Origin: Owenia fusiformis
Lineage: Eukaryota > Annelida > Polychaeta > Sabellida > Oweniidae
Reading direction: 5' to 3'
Length of the DNA: 64,000 nucleotides
NCBI GenBank assembly: GCA_903813345.2
Contig: CAIIXF020000003.1
Span: forward strand, 30,211,248-30,275,247
Positions 10,571 to 22,510 of this stretch are shown one piece after another. A program made the translations under genes and the position numbers. The notes beneath the pieces are model-generated. The model worked only from the letters and a program-made list of their open reading frames with translations. It was not told the origin of the DNA and ran no database searches. Within the stretch, counting starts at the first letter, position 1, and each line of letters opens with the position of its first letter.

Positions 10571-13500
10571 ATGAATACAGACGCCCATATTGTCACGGAC
10601 TTTAGAATCGACGAAATACCATCGTTCTTGAAGTTTGAGAGAGGGAAGAAGAGCTCAATAGATCGTGAGATCGAAGAGGAGGTACAGCGTATCAAGCAAA
10701 AGGATAACGCGGGTATTAAGAGAGATGCTACAATTGACTTCTGTCTTTCTGATGACTGTAGTACGGAGGCAAGTGAACCCGTCGATGACTTTGAAGCAAT
10801 GGCCAAACGTAACAATGGAGAAAACAAGCGCGCCAAAGAGATGTTCAGGTCATTCAGGAAGAGTTTGAGAGACAGGTTCAGAAAACTATCTGTACGTAAA
10901 TCGATAAAGAAAATAAGAAACCGAAATAAAAATAACAAAAATGGCATTGAAGAAATCGAGGAGAAACCAAAGCCAAGTGGTTATAGTGAGAATAACATGA
11001 GTATAAGCAGAACCGGCTCAATCAACTTCCATCGAGCATCAAGGAAGGTCAAGAGGAGTCTAAGGTGGACGAAATCCAAGAAGCAAAGGAGAAGACATAC
11101 GGTATTGATTGGCGAAGAGGCGGAGGAATACAGTCCCATAGGGTCGCCATTCCTTTCCAAACTTCTCCGGAAATCAGGCATATTATCAGACCGGGATTCC
11201 AGTCCGAAAGGCTCACCAGACGAAGCTCTGAAAAGAGGTATGTTGATTTAAAGGTCCTTCACTGAGTTAAAAAAATCTTATTTTTGAAAAGTCGTATAAT
11301 GATAATACTGATCAAAATTAATTCCACTTTTTGCAATACCGACCAAGAAGTGCATTTTTAATTCTAAATCTAATGTTTGATTTAGGAAAAAGTTTCAAAC
11401 GAATATCAGCGAGTAGCCCTCTGACACGGGTAAGATCTCAGCGTTTGAAGCCCCAGATAAACGGCCCGGGAGCGCAACGCCCAAGGGCTAAATCAAACGC
11501 TTTCTGTGAGGTTGTGATGGAAGCGTGTGCGGCAGAAGCGGCGAACATCTCAAACGAAAATAGATTCAATAAAGCTGCGTATGAGCCGAAAGAAGATCCA
11601 GACAAAATTGAGGAGATACCGGTTGATTTTGATAAACCACCCGCGTATAAGGTGCTTATAATGGGTGCTGATGGTGTAGGAAGGTCTGCTCTAATTGAGA
11701 GCTTCGCGGAACTCGATGACATGGAAGACATTGATACAATAGGTACAGCGACTAGCTATTTAATTCTGTATTCTATTCTATTTTGTATTCTATGCTCCGC
11801 ATCATGGAGTGTAAGAGTTTTAATAGTTCCTCTTACAATATCTGTAATATTATATAGCTCATAGCCTATATCTCCCGTTGCACATGCAGGGACATTTTTT
11901 ATATAAAAAGGGTGATAGACCGGTGTGAAAGAAATTATGGTCCCCCAGGGATTATGGTCCCCCTTCTTAACGGCCGTTACTGGCCCCGATTGTGTATAAG
12001 ATAATAAGGGTAAGAGGTCACCATATAAATCAATGGAGAGTAGGACCATAGATAGGACCACCTACCCTTTTACACCTGCTTGAAAGGAATCAGTGTGTGT
12101 TTTGCAATGGTCAAGGGGAGTCTATGAATTCTCTGTATTAGATTTTCAAGGTGTTGCACGTACGTTCTAAAGAGAGGGAATGGGGATTCGAATGAACAAT
12201 TTAATTTGTTTTCTTCAGTTCACTATAAACGAGAGAAGCAATTGCCCAAAATACAAGAGTCTCACTAGCAGCATAAATTCAAAATTGAAACAAACTTGTA
12301 TCTTTTTCAATTTTAAAAGGCAATTGAAATGTAAGATGAATTGGATATTTGAACGGATTGATAGAAGATTTTGTCGGATTGTGGGCTCAAATCACGGTGC
12401 AGGTCATGAAATAATGATATGGTCGAAATTCTAAAACCAAATGTCTGAGGAGTTAATCGACAAAACATACAATTAGGGCATTTCCGTCAACCACTTTGCA
12501 AGTATATGTGTCCTGGTACGTACACCGACTAGTGATGAAGGACAAGGTATAATTGTTAGTGTATTTATTGTCCTATGGTTCTCTTGTCCGGTTCCTATAC
12601 ATTTATACTAGATTAGTATGCGGACCCCATTTGCCTGTTATAGTCATATACACAATCAGGACCGGGTTGATGCCAATGCTAAAACGGGCATTCCGAGGAC
12701 TATCATTCCTTTCACACTGGTCACGTAGACAGTGATAAATTCACTCGATTGAAAGCCAACACTTGGGATATTATTTTAATTGTAAAAAAACACTACGCCT
12801 CTAATAAAGAGATCTGTTTCTTTAGTTGAGCAGAACCAAACAACTATGACCATATGGATAGACGAGAGAGAGACAACGCTAGTCTTCCGTGAGATGGTCG
12901 ACAAAGAGGTGAGCTTATTGTATTGACATTTATCACGTGATTTTGTAAATAGGTGAGTTACGTACATAACTGTCCCTTGGTGTTGCGGTCTCGGATTTTG
13001 ATAATGGTACTTGAATAGTGGGAGAGGGGATCTTAAACAGTGTTTCTTTTCACGTTAGATTAATTTTATGGTTTGGGATAGTTGGGGTTTGTTATCTCTT
13101 TTTGCACACTTTTGTTTTCTGTTTCTTGCCGTGTTCTTTTATAACTTTTGTCCTTTCCCTTTGGCACTCGTGTATACATGTAAATATCTATGATGTGACT
13201 TGACGAAGAGGTAAGCTTAGAGTATGTTGGTGACTGTATCGTACAGCTTGCCGGCCGACGACACAAATGCTAGGTTGTAACATGTTTAAAAAAAACACAT
13301 TTATTTCCTTTTAAATTAACTTACAATTATACATTAACATCATTAACATCAACCATACAAAATAAACATGCCTGTCTTGTAACACCATGTTAAATAAACA
13401 TGTCTTTGTAGGATCATATAGAGCACAAAGATGCCGATGCCTATGTTATACTGTATGCAGTGACAGATAAACATACATTCCACCATGCAATTGATCTTCT

Positions 13501-14229
13501 ACATGACATAGCAGATGTCATATCAAACCAAGGGGCTGTTATACTTGTTGGAAACAAGAGTGATATCGTTCGGCAAAGACAAGTCACCCCCGAAGGTATG
13601 ATGGCTAAAGTCATGTATAAAGGGATTAATGTCCAGTAAAACGAGATGTGTATGTTATTTTATGGACTTGACACATATTTTTTTAATTCCTAAAAATCAG
13701 ATTAGCCTAGTTATTTCCGCAGCTGCTAGGTGAATTCGAGGTGAATTGTCTAGGCAATCCAATGATGTTGAGAAACTGGGAAAATTGAAGAAGCAGCCAG
13801 TTATTTTACATACTAGTATCATGGGCATCTCTTGAACCTAGAACACACCTGCACTCATATTTATTTTTTGACAGAATTATTTTCTCAATAATATCTCCAT
13901 TTTCATTATAATACAATGCACATAAGAAAGTCTTCTCTGACTCCCTGACATCAAATCACTAGCAAGCATAACTAAATGCTTTTCATTCAATTATGATTTC
14001 AGAAGGGGAAGACATTGCGAGGAACTACACGTGTAAGTTTGTAGAGACGTCTGTCACCATGAATCATAATATATCAGACCTGCTCATTGGAATAGTCACT
14101 GAAATAAGACTGGAGAAAATAAGAACTCTTCAAAAAGAAAGGAGAAGGTCGTTACCGCAAATAGCTAAGAAGTTATTTCGCAGATTAACGCGTCGATATA
14201 AGTCATTTGATCATGGACATTCAAAATGA
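10571..14229 (+). CDS. RGK-family (Rad/Gem/Rem-like) atypical small GTPase, complete, five exons
   Basis: Exons 10571-11237, 11386-11742, 12826-12908, 13412-13595 and 14003-14229 join in phase to 1518 nt (505 residues plus stop). ATG 10571 opens a long basic, serine-rich N-terminal extension of about 290 residues. The GTPase core follows: G1 GADGVGRSA (about residue 315), a strand TMTIWIDERETTLVF leading to FREMVDKE in place of the usual DxxG, VILVGNKSD (G4, about 415) and FVETSVT (G5, about 445). It ends with a polybasic tail (RRSLPQIAKKLFRRL) without a CAAX box. The missing DxxG, long N-extension and basic C-terminus without prenylation are RGK hallmarks. RGK proteins bind calmodulin/14-3-3 and plasma-membrane lipids, and inhibit voltage-gated calcium channel beta-subunit signalling. 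The P-loop lysine is Arg here. The terminal RGK cysteine motif seems absent. Confidence 0.85.
11921..12077. mobile_element. MITE-like element in RGK intron 2
   Basis: The left end GGTGTGAAAGAAATTATGG and right end CCACCTACCCTTTTACACC give short inverted GGTGTRAAAG termini. A second copy lies at 45630-45802 with the same internal marks (TTACTGGCCC, AGGTCACCATATAAAT, AGTAGGACCA). Non-coding, about 155-170 bp. Confidence 0.55.
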
Positions 14230-14990
14230 TTTAGGCAAATTGTATCTGATACATGCTTTAAAATCTTTCTACAGAGTGTTTCATATTGACTGCCCCCCCC
14301 CATCCATAGCCCATTATTTATCACATGGCCCCATAATCTATGTATATTATTTGAACTGATATTTGATAGTCATCATTTCCCTAATTTGCTAGATTTGTGG
14401 CCGCCATTTGTAATGGAGCAATACCTCCAGAGTTATGCTGAAAACATATGTAAATATCATCATGTCACGGTACATTTGAGAGTATACTCCGGCGTCGTTT
14501 TCAATAGCTTTTACTATATTAGCATTATTGGGCTTCAAACAGAAGTGAAGGTTACCAGCAAATGGCATATCCATTACATGGTATGGGTTTCTTTGGTATA
14601 ACCAAACTTATGAGTTAAAAACTTGTAGTTTTCTTAGTGTTCTTATGAAATGTGGAGGAAATAAACATACTGAACTGAACTGAACTGAATTGAATGCTCT
14701 CAAAAGCCGGAGAAATCGTTCGATGACAACCGTGGTCAAGACTTGCATACATCGATTTTTAACTCAAATGCCAAAGAAAACTATATTTTACTATTACTAT
14801 TTACTATTTTCCTCGTTGATTTCCTGTTATTGCGACTAAAAAAGGAAGTGCTGAAAAATATTACGCTTTATCGTTCTGGTTATAGTTTGATCCTAACATT
14901 TCAATTTATCATATCTCTCAAGGCCCCGCTTCTAACATGAACAATAAACCAAAGATCCTGCTGAAAACACGAGAGGTTCCGCTGAAAATA
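14230..14990. repeat. Downstream flank: old repeat interrupted by a short LINE-tail insertion
   Basis: 14425-14745 matches 48215-48510 over several blocks (CAGAGTTATGCTGAAAACAT, TTTTCAATAGCTTTTACT, TTTCTTTGGTATAAC, AAGCCGGA). In this copy about 44 bp (AGGAAATAAACATACTGAACTG and further ACTGA repeats, about 14652-14693) interrupt the match. That resembles the 3' end of a non-LTR retrotransposon. No exon is seen. A good separate poly(A) signal for the GTPase gene was not identified. Confidence 0.5.
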
Positions 14991-15069
14991 GGAGCAGGTA
15001 TCTCAAAATGGAGTGAATCCCGATTATACCCTGCAACTCTCCCACTATACCCAGCTTGATCCACTATTC

Positions 15070-15310
15070 ATCCCTATGGTTACGCGGAATATGGCATATA
15101 TTCATGGTTGTGCGGTATTTCTAATACGGGTGAATATGCTATACTCACCTGCGGATATCGCATATTCAGCATGGGAGTATGGCATATTTCGCAGTGAATA
15201 TGTGATACATTGATTTCAGTGAATACCCGATACTCACTGCGGAAATGGCATACTCTCCTGCGGAATATGGCATACTCACCTGAGGAATATGCCATATACC
15301 GCAAGGGAAA
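15070..15310. repeat. Degenerate ~22-bp tandem array with dyad motif (left block)
   Basis: About eight to ten diverged units such as GAATATGGCATACTCACCTG and GAATATGCCATATACCGCA. Each contains a near-palindrome ATATGRCATAT. Both strands are open for 60-70 codons because of the repeat, not because of coding selection. A smaller block of the same unit lies at 16165-16257. Confidence 0.6.
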
Positions 15311-15637
15311 ACGCGATACAGAAAGCCTCGATTTGATTGGTCGAAGGAATCGATTCTAAATGTAAAATTACGCTGCATTACCAATATTGTTAGCGCTTCG
15401 GGTACTAATATATGAATCCTTGATTGATTTAGTACTTTTATTACGTGTAATTGCTGAATGATATACTTCTGAAAGCATCAGAAATGTGTAAATCGAGATT
15501 GCCAATACAACAATATATAAATACTCGTGATTTTTTATGGTTTTTATCTGGCCAACTGTTGATTTGGTTATAAAAGTCACTCGAAAGCTCAACGAACGTA
15601 GATTCGTTTATTTATGCGTAATACCCGCGTCCACCCG

Positions 15638-15955
15638 CTATGGCTCAGTGGCAGAGAGAGTCAAGGTTACCAATATCGCTTGGCCCCGGGTTCGATTCCC
15701 GGTTCAGACAAGTTTGTTTGTGCGTTATGTAATTCTGGGTGTTTGACTGAGTGGTTCACGACTCGTATAAAAGGCTGTGGTGTGTACCTGTATGTCTGTG
15801 TACCTGTGCACATAAAAGAACACAGGGCTCCTCCAAGGAGGGGTTTCTGGCTATATCTTCGAGTGTAAAATACGTAAATACGGAATATACCAATGAGGTA
15901 TTGCTCGCCAAATATGGCGGTATCCAAGATATAATAATAATAATAATAATAATAA
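15638..15955 (+). mobile_element. tRNA-derived SINE, apparently full length
   Basis: The head at 15642-15712 has an A-box-like TGGCTCAGTGGCAGAG and a perfect B-box GGTTCGATTCC, spaced as in a tRNA, but it does not form a proper acceptor stem. An unrelated body of about 220 bp follows (containing TGTACCTGTGCACATAAAAG and GGCTCCTCCAAGGAGG), then a (TAA)n tail at 15932-15955. This head-body-tail structure is that of a tRNA-SINE transcribed by RNA polymerase III and mobilised by a LINE. It is not counted as a working tRNA gene. Confidence 0.8.
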
Positions 15956-16164
15956 GGTTTCCCTTGAAGTGTTTTTGCGTGTAACACATACATAAAACAA
16001 CATCAAACAATACAGGTACCACTGGTATATGTTATTCAATTGATATAGTTGATATATTCAGTGCACCGAAGTGTTGATGCAGTAATCATTATAATGATTT
16101 TTAGACTTTAGCCCGTTCGTTGAATCGATGTAATTAACAGTTGCCTACTTCCGTATTGCGTTCT

Positions 16165-16257
16165 CTAAGGTCAGTATGTATGCCATATACAGCAGGTGAA
16201 TCTGTCATACACCGCAAGTGAATATGTCATATTCGTTGCGGAATATGACCTATATTT
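16165..16257. repeat. Degenerate ~22-bp dyad array (right block)
   Basis: Three to four units (for example GTGAATATGTCATATTCGTTG, split by variable bases) of the same type as 15070-15310. The two blocks are separated by about 850 bp that include the SINE. Confidence 0.5.
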
Positions 16258-16259
16258 GT

Positions 16260-16900
16260 ATTGTGTATACCGTGTAACACCTATCGCTAGAAGAAACAAG
16301 AAAAATGTTTTATTGAACATAAAATAATGTTTTTCTTTTAAACCAATTATTGAACACATTCTGTAAAAAACACGATCCTTTATGTAATGTTGACTGATTG
16401 GCAACGATTTAATGCAAAAATTATTATTTATATATTTTAGATAACTGTTTTTGTTAACATTTTTTGTTTTTTGTTCCTTTCTACCAATTCTTGAGAATGA
16501 AATAAGATGTCTTTCCGAACCTTGTTGGAACAAACTAGCATATACAACATTTTTTAGCCTATAGTTATACAAAGGAAATTTTGGTTGATTTTACAATAAG
16601 TATGCCAAAACTTAAAACAACCCTCCAAAATAGATGAAGTTCAATCTTTTATTTCATTAACAGGATACTTTTTTAAAACCAAGAACGAAAGAAGTGTCTG
16701 ATGTGTTAGAAAAGTATGTATATGTATTTCAAATTATAATGCTACCAACCAAAAGATTACCATTAAATTGACGATGTGTAAACTTTTAAGAATGTTTTGA
16801 TGACTGGTTTAAGAGAAACGCGTGTTCTAAAAGTTCACCATATCAATACCACTCCTTTATAGCTAAAACATACATTCAAAATTCATTTCATATAATTTTC
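16260..16900. repeat. Interspersed element related to 45950-46400
   Basis: Blocks TCTTTCCGAACCT.GTTGGAACAAA and CAAAGGAAATTTTGGTTGATTTTA recur directly at 46190-46290. The block with GACTGGTTTAAGAGAAACGCG and CCATATCAATACCACTCCTT recurs inverted at 45970-46060. The family is therefore rearranged between copies, as for foldback elements. No coding content. Confidence 0.5.
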
Positions 16901-17265
16901 TGTAGCATTATGCACTATAAATTTTACTGTACTGTATTTTATTTTATGGCAGATAAATGTATCTGCCATTTTGCATCAAGTATTGCTATACTGGTTTTTA
17001 TTGTTTTACTCTTTGATTTTTTCACAAATTTGATAATTCACGATTCATTTGTGTATTTTATATGTATGTTGGATAAATGAATTAAATAATGTAGTTGCAT
17101 TAATTTTACAAAATATGGAACGTAATGGTATCTCACAAATGTAGTCTGAACTTTAACACAAACCAGAATTCGCTCCCATTCAATATTGAGCATACCTCAT
17201 ACCATACAGCAGTTACGGTCACTGATTTCTTCAGTATTCACTGAACGCATTTATACTGTGAGATC

Positions 17266-17811
17266 TTATCCCGTTCCCGGACTATGGTCCTGTGAACATC
17301 TCAATCTTTTGCCTGTGCGATTACAACATGGGAGAATTTTTTACTGATCTTACACTTCAGATACCTACTTCAATAGATTCCTTGGTAATTTAGCATTCTT
17401 TTCGTGTAGTTGAATCCACAATTGTCTGGGTTTATCGGCAGAACGAAGACATTTTCGTTTTTGATCGCAATATTTGCGTGTAACATTTAACTTATTTCAA
17501 CCGTCAAATTCCTCCATATTGGTACTTCCGGGCTACATCCGGGACAGCCAAACGGGGGATTCCCCTTTTAAATCCAACCGCCATTTTGAAAAGTGATGGA
17601 ATCTCTCTCGCTGAAAAAGAGAAAATGTTCCCGTTCTGCCGATATACCCAGACAATCGGCGGTTCCAATATATTAGAAGTTACATCTTGAGTTCTATAAT
17701 GCATTGAGGTAGGTATCTTAAGTGTAAGGGGCGTAGATAATTCTCCCAAGTTGTAATCGTACAGGCAAATGAATGCGCTCAGTGCAGGACTATAGTCCGG
17801 GAACGGGATAA
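17266..17811. mobile_element. hAT-like foldback MITE, 546 bp, with 8-bp TSD
   Basis: The ends are TTATCCCGTTCCCGG and its perfect complement CCGGGAACGGGATAA. Both are flanked by GTGAGATC (17258-17265 and 17812-17819), an 8-bp duplication as made by hAT transposases. The inverted similarity continues inward for about 200 bp per arm with interruptions (GCCTGT.CGATTACAAC, TTACACTT.AGATACCTAC, TGTCTGGGT.TATCGGCAGAACG). Only about 100 bp is left as the loop. No ORF. Confidence 0.85.
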
Positions 17812-17819
17812 GTGAGATC

Positions 17820-19540
17820 CATTCTGATACTCATACCATATTTCTGTTTCACCTGAAACATGCTCTGATATTATGAGGCATATTCTGTGATCTGAGCACA
17901 TTAGATGGGAAGAGTTATAACTGTTAATAAGTATGATAGTTATCATGTAATCACTCACCTAATGTCAATACATTACATAATGGGCATTGTATTTTACAGC
18001 AGATATTAGCACAGACATGTGTACACAAGTTTAATGACCCCAATTAAATGAAATATGAGCTTGGATGAAAGATCTCAAAAATCCTCAATTTTGGGCTCTC
18101 CTGGATCGCCAAATCAAGCTCATTATATCATGGCATCTCAGGGCTGAGAAGAAATGAGATGTCATGGATTATCATGATGTGTGAGATCTATGTGATCTGT
18201 TGAGTGACTATGTTACGTCCAGGAGAGTGGTAGGTCAGGTATGTGTTTATAGTTTCACACTCTAGTGGCTCTACCTCTGTACTAAACGCTCTAGTGACTT
18301 CATCCTATTACTCGAGTATTATTCCGGGATCGTGCCTTTTATACTAAACGGTGAGCAACACCATCCTTCAAGATCGGTCCTTCACGGATGAGCAACACCA
18401 AACGAGCCTTCGCTTTGCTAAACGATATGCGTTACGCTTTACGCATTGATTATCAGATACAGATATCAGATACTTCAAATGATTTCAATATTCGAGCATA
18501 TGCCATTGCCAAACACTGAAACATTACATATATAGAACATTTTCCAATATACAAACTTCAGTAAGGATGGCATGGATGACGACAGGATAATATTCTCACG
18601 CCCCCATCTCAACACGTCGTACAAACAGAAGTAGACAACGTGCTCTTGGCGCCAAGTTTGTAAGTACTTATTTATTTCAACGTTTTGACAGAATATGAGT
18701 CTTTCCGCCCATGCTACGCAGAGATGCCTATAGTATCGCTACGTTTAAACATTTTTTCTGAACAGGATCTAGAACTTTTGAATTCGTCTTGAAAGCACGA
18801 CTTTTTTGAAAAATATTGTCATGTTTACAAAATAAATCATATTTCCGACATCTTAAATCATATCGAAATGAAATAGTGAATTATCAATAAAATCATAAAC
18901 ATCATTCAGACATCTCAGTTTCAAAAATAAAAGTTGGAAAGTACGACGTGAACACATTTTAGTAGAATCGTAGGGGTTAGTAAGCATTGGCTGAAAATTA
19001 TCCATGGGCAAGAAAACTAAACATATAAACCATTGGACAGTCTATAGTATAAGCCCCTTGAATGATTCCTTTTTAGTCCTGTAGGTGGCTACTAATTGAG
19101 TGATAAGATCTTATGAATGACCACATAAATCACAAGTTTGCATGACTTTTCAGCTCAGTGATTATCTAGAGAGCATTTCTTACTGGTGTACACTTTTATA
19201 TTTGATTAAGCAGTATGTACATATAAATAACAGGCACAATATATTTGAATTATTTCATTCCTGTTTTGGCTGTTGTTATATTTAAATTTAATATTTATGG
19301 CTTTAACAAGAGCAAATCAAATATAATTTTGTACTTTTAAATGAAATATGTATTGTATCATTGCTTAACTCGGCACAGTTTTATATATAAGAGGAAAATC
19401 AGGATTGATGAAAACCTGCATATCCTATAAAAGTTGAAGTTTGCACATCCCTATTCTGTACTCTGATCTATTTGAAAATACAATACATGTACTAGTAACT
19501 AGAAATTCATGAGACAAGTTGATACAGATTTACAAGCATA
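17820..19540. other. Gene-free stretch with one repeat copy
   Basis: No gene is supported. 18670-18870 is an inverted, diverged relative of 36610-36845 (marks: TGCTACGCAGAGATGC, AGATCTAGAACTT-like, CCGACATCTT). The rest is AT-rich and unassigned. Confidence 0.45.
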
Positions 19541-19544
19541 TGGC

Positions 19545-21180
19545 TGGCCCGTAAGACACTTTTCTCCAAGGGGGGTGCGGTTTTTACTAAAGAGAATATA
19601 AAATTGTCAATTTTTTGCCGCGTAAATCAACTTGCATAAGTCAGAGAGGGGGGGGGGGTCGGTTACTCCCTATATCGGTTTGGCATTAACAAATGCAACT
19701 TCAAAACGTTCCAATTGTTTTGTGGGGGGTGTGAGGAGTGGTCCACTCCCCCTAGAAAATTTTACAATTTTAAGATGCTATTTGGTGCATTCTGGGCATT
19801 CTCTGTATGAGTCTATAAGAAAAATGTGATTTTTTTTCAAATTCTTTTGGGGGTGTCAAAAAAAGATGAGAGGGTGAAGTGGGGTGGGGTGCCAGAGGGG
19901 AAGAAAGTGTCTGTCCCCCAGAAACATTGACCCTATCAAGGTGCTATTTGATGATGTCTGGGCACTTAAAAAATGTCTGAGACAATACATGAAATTCAGA
20001 ATGTTTTCTTTTGTTTTGTGGGGGATGTGAGGGGTGACTCTCCTAGAAAATTTTACAATTTAAAGATGAGGTAGGTGCTTCTGGGCACTTTTAAAATGTG
20101 TATTAGTCAATAAAAACATTGAAAAACAATCATAATTTTTTTTTCAAATTTTGGGGGTGTCAAAGGTGAGGGAGGGGTGCCAGAGGGGGAGGTGGGGTTG
20201 GGGTGCCAGAGGGGGAGCAAGTGTTTGTCCCCCATATCTGTCCCCCAGAAACATTTACAACATCAAGGTGCTAGTCGATGAAGTCTGGGCACTTTAAAAG
20301 TGTCTGTGCCTAAAAGTGCCTATTTCCCAAGAAAATTTTACAATTTTAAGATGCTATTTGGTGCTTTCTGGGCACTTTCAAAGTGTATGAGTCAATAAAA
20401 AATTAGAAAAATCTTAATTTCTTTTTCAATTTTTTTTTTTGGGGGGGGGTGTCAAGGGGGATGCCAGAGGGGGAGGTGGAGTGGGGATGCCAGAGGGCGA
20501 GTAAGTGTTAGTCTCCCAGAATCATTAACTATATCAAGGATCTATTTGATGATGTCTGGGCAATTTAAAAGTGTCTGAGACAATACATAAAACAAATTCA
20601 GAGTTTTTCCATTGTTTTGTTTGGGGTGTGAGGGGTGGCCCACTCCCCCTAGAAATTTTTTAAATTTTAAGACGCTATTTGGTGCTTTCTGGGCACTTTC
20701 AAAGTGTATGAGTCAATTGAAGAATTTGAGAAAATCACAACTTTTATCCACTTTTTTTTGGGGGGGTCAAAGGGGGGGGGGGGCGCCAGAGGGGGAGGTG
20801 GTGTGGGGATGCAAGTGCAAGATGCAAGAGGGGGAGCAAGTATTAGTCCCCTAGAAACACTAACTGTATCAAGGAGCTATTTGATGATGTCTGTGCACTT
20901 TAAAAATGTCTGAGACAAAACACTAAAATAAATTTAGAACTTTTCCATTGTTTTGTGGGGGGTGTGAGGGGTGGCCAATATCCCTAGAAAATTTCACAAT
21001 TTTAAGATGCTATTTGGTGCTTTCTGGGTACTTTCAAAGTGTATGAGTCAATGAAAAAAAATTACAAAAAATATTTTCCAAAAAAAATTTTTTCAAAAAA
21101 AATTTTTTTTTAATTTTTTTTTGGGGTGTGCCAAAGGGGGGTGCGGTCGCACCAATCGCACCCCCCCCCATCTAACGGCC
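19545..21180. repeat. G-rich tandem array, ~300-330-bp unit, about five copies
   Basis: The recurrent marks are TTGTTTTGTGGGGGGTGTGAG, AGAAAATTTTACAATTTTAAG, GATGCTATTTGGTGC, TTTTTGGGGGGGTCAAAG and GATGATGTCTGGGCAC, at near 19715, 20010, 20320, 20615 and 20950. The edges carry GGGGGTGCGGT and CGCACCCCCCCCCATC, so the array sits within a larger element with inverted C/G-rich ends. Homopolymer G and T runs make length polymorphism and assembly error likely. Non-coding. Confidence 0.6.
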
Positions 21181-21286
21181 CTGATATGATCTAAATACAC
21201 ATGGATACATGGATATTTAAATTAAAAGTGTAGACCACTTTTTGACCTTTGAATAAAGTTCTTCACTATTTATTTCCATCACTTTC

Positions 21287-22205
21287 ATTATCCCAACGAA
21301 CGAAGTTCGTTAGGGATATAGTGAAGCCCTCCGTCCGTCCGTCTGTCCATCAGTCCGTCAGTCAGTCAGTCAGTCAGTCAGTCCGTCCGTCTGTCCGGAA
21401 GATAACTCAAATACTAGTTGACAGATTTTCTTCATATTTAGTGGAAAGATGTATATTGGTGAATAGTTTTACGCAAAAATTTTTTTTTTCAAGATGGCCG
21501 CCGCTTAAAAAATGATGGGACTTTTTCGCAAAAATCGTAAATTTTTCAATAAAATACAAGTCTCGATTTGGGGAAAGAAGTTCATCAGTGTACTGCACTA
21601 ATATATTTTTTGCGAAAAATCTAGAAATATTACCCAAATTAAATTATGACTATTCAAAAGAGGACATTCAAATCTATATTATGTAAAAAAAATCAAATTT
21701 GTCCGAAGCAGGGATAATGCTCATTTAGATTGATGAACTTCGTTCTCCAAACCGAGAATCGTCCTTTTGGTAGTGTATTCACAACATTTATCTATTTCAC
21801 ATATATTCCGTGTTTTTCATCCTGACCCCCAGGGGCCATGTATGGGGGACAGGAAAACAGAAATTTTCGCTAATTTTTAGATCTTTCTGAAGTATAGCTT
21901 TATTATACTCAATTAATTCAAAATGGCAGTCTAATGTACGATTTCGCAATAATTTTTCGATCCCTTCAAAGTATGGCTATATTATACTCAAATTGAAGGA
22001 ATTTTGGAGTAGATCACAATTATGGTATTATTTTTCAGATTTGTACCTCAGAAAATTCAAAATGGCTGCTTTGCAAGAATTCGCAATTCTAAAATCTAAT
22101 TTTTTCATTTTCAACCAAAGTAATGAGTATAATTGATTGGAATTCGGTAATTGATATTTTGTTCGTTGGGATTTGCTAATCCGCGGAGTTGCTGTTATCT
22201 AGTTG
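21287..22205. repeat. Interspersed element with CCAACGAACGAAG/TTCGTTGGG ends and CCGTC/CAGT microsatellite
   Basis: Begins ATCCCAACGAACGAAGTTCG, then a (CCGT)n and (CAGT)n tract at 21330-21395, then a 750-bp non-coding body with recurrent 'TTCAAAATGGC' phrases. It ends TTTGTTCGTTGGGATTTGC and GGAGTTGCTGTTA. A partial, more diverged copy lies at 47275-47640 and a possible right end at 7180-7222. Confidence 0.55.
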
Positions 22206-22510
22206 TTTTCTGTTTTTCACAATTATCTGAATCATGTTAATATTTTATACATGAGAAAAATTGATATGGATTTACAATTTATAATCTAAATACATGAATT
22301 TTCTTCAAATTATATTCAGATACTTAATTAAAAATGTAGAACATGTAGAACAATTTGTATCGCGTTTCTTTTTTCTGAGCTCAATCTCATTCATTACATT
22401 GGTACATATGTACTTGTCACATGAAGGACAGCTGATTCTTTGTGTATATTCTTGATATGTTCAAGATATGATTATTTGTCATCGAGTATTTCATCAAAGC
22501 CTCTATTTTG

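Noticed and set aside
10561-10947. 128-codon minus-strand ORF
   Set aside because: Antisense shadow of the GTPase N-terminal exon.
15080-15384. Several 60-75-codon ORFs with repeated M-A-Y-S-S motifs
   Set aside because: Open frame is a by-product of the 22-bp array. No start context or transcript logic.
15642-15712. tRNA-like sequence with A and B boxes
   Set aside because: No acceptor-stem pairing. It is followed by a SINE body and a (TAA)n tail, so it was called a SINE head rather than a tRNA gene.
15667-16022. Overlapping ORFs on both strands around the SINE
   Set aside because: They run through the tRNA head, the SINE body and the (TAA)n tail. Not coding.
16171-16572. 133-codon minus-strand ORF
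   Set aside because: Composition is AT-driven, it overlaps an interspersed repeat, and there is no family resemblance.
18560-18670. Exon-like segment ending AAGTTTG|GTAAGT-like near 18660
   Set aside because: On inspection the text is TTTGTAAGTACTT. There is no open frame of useful length and no partner exon, and it adjoins a repeat copy.
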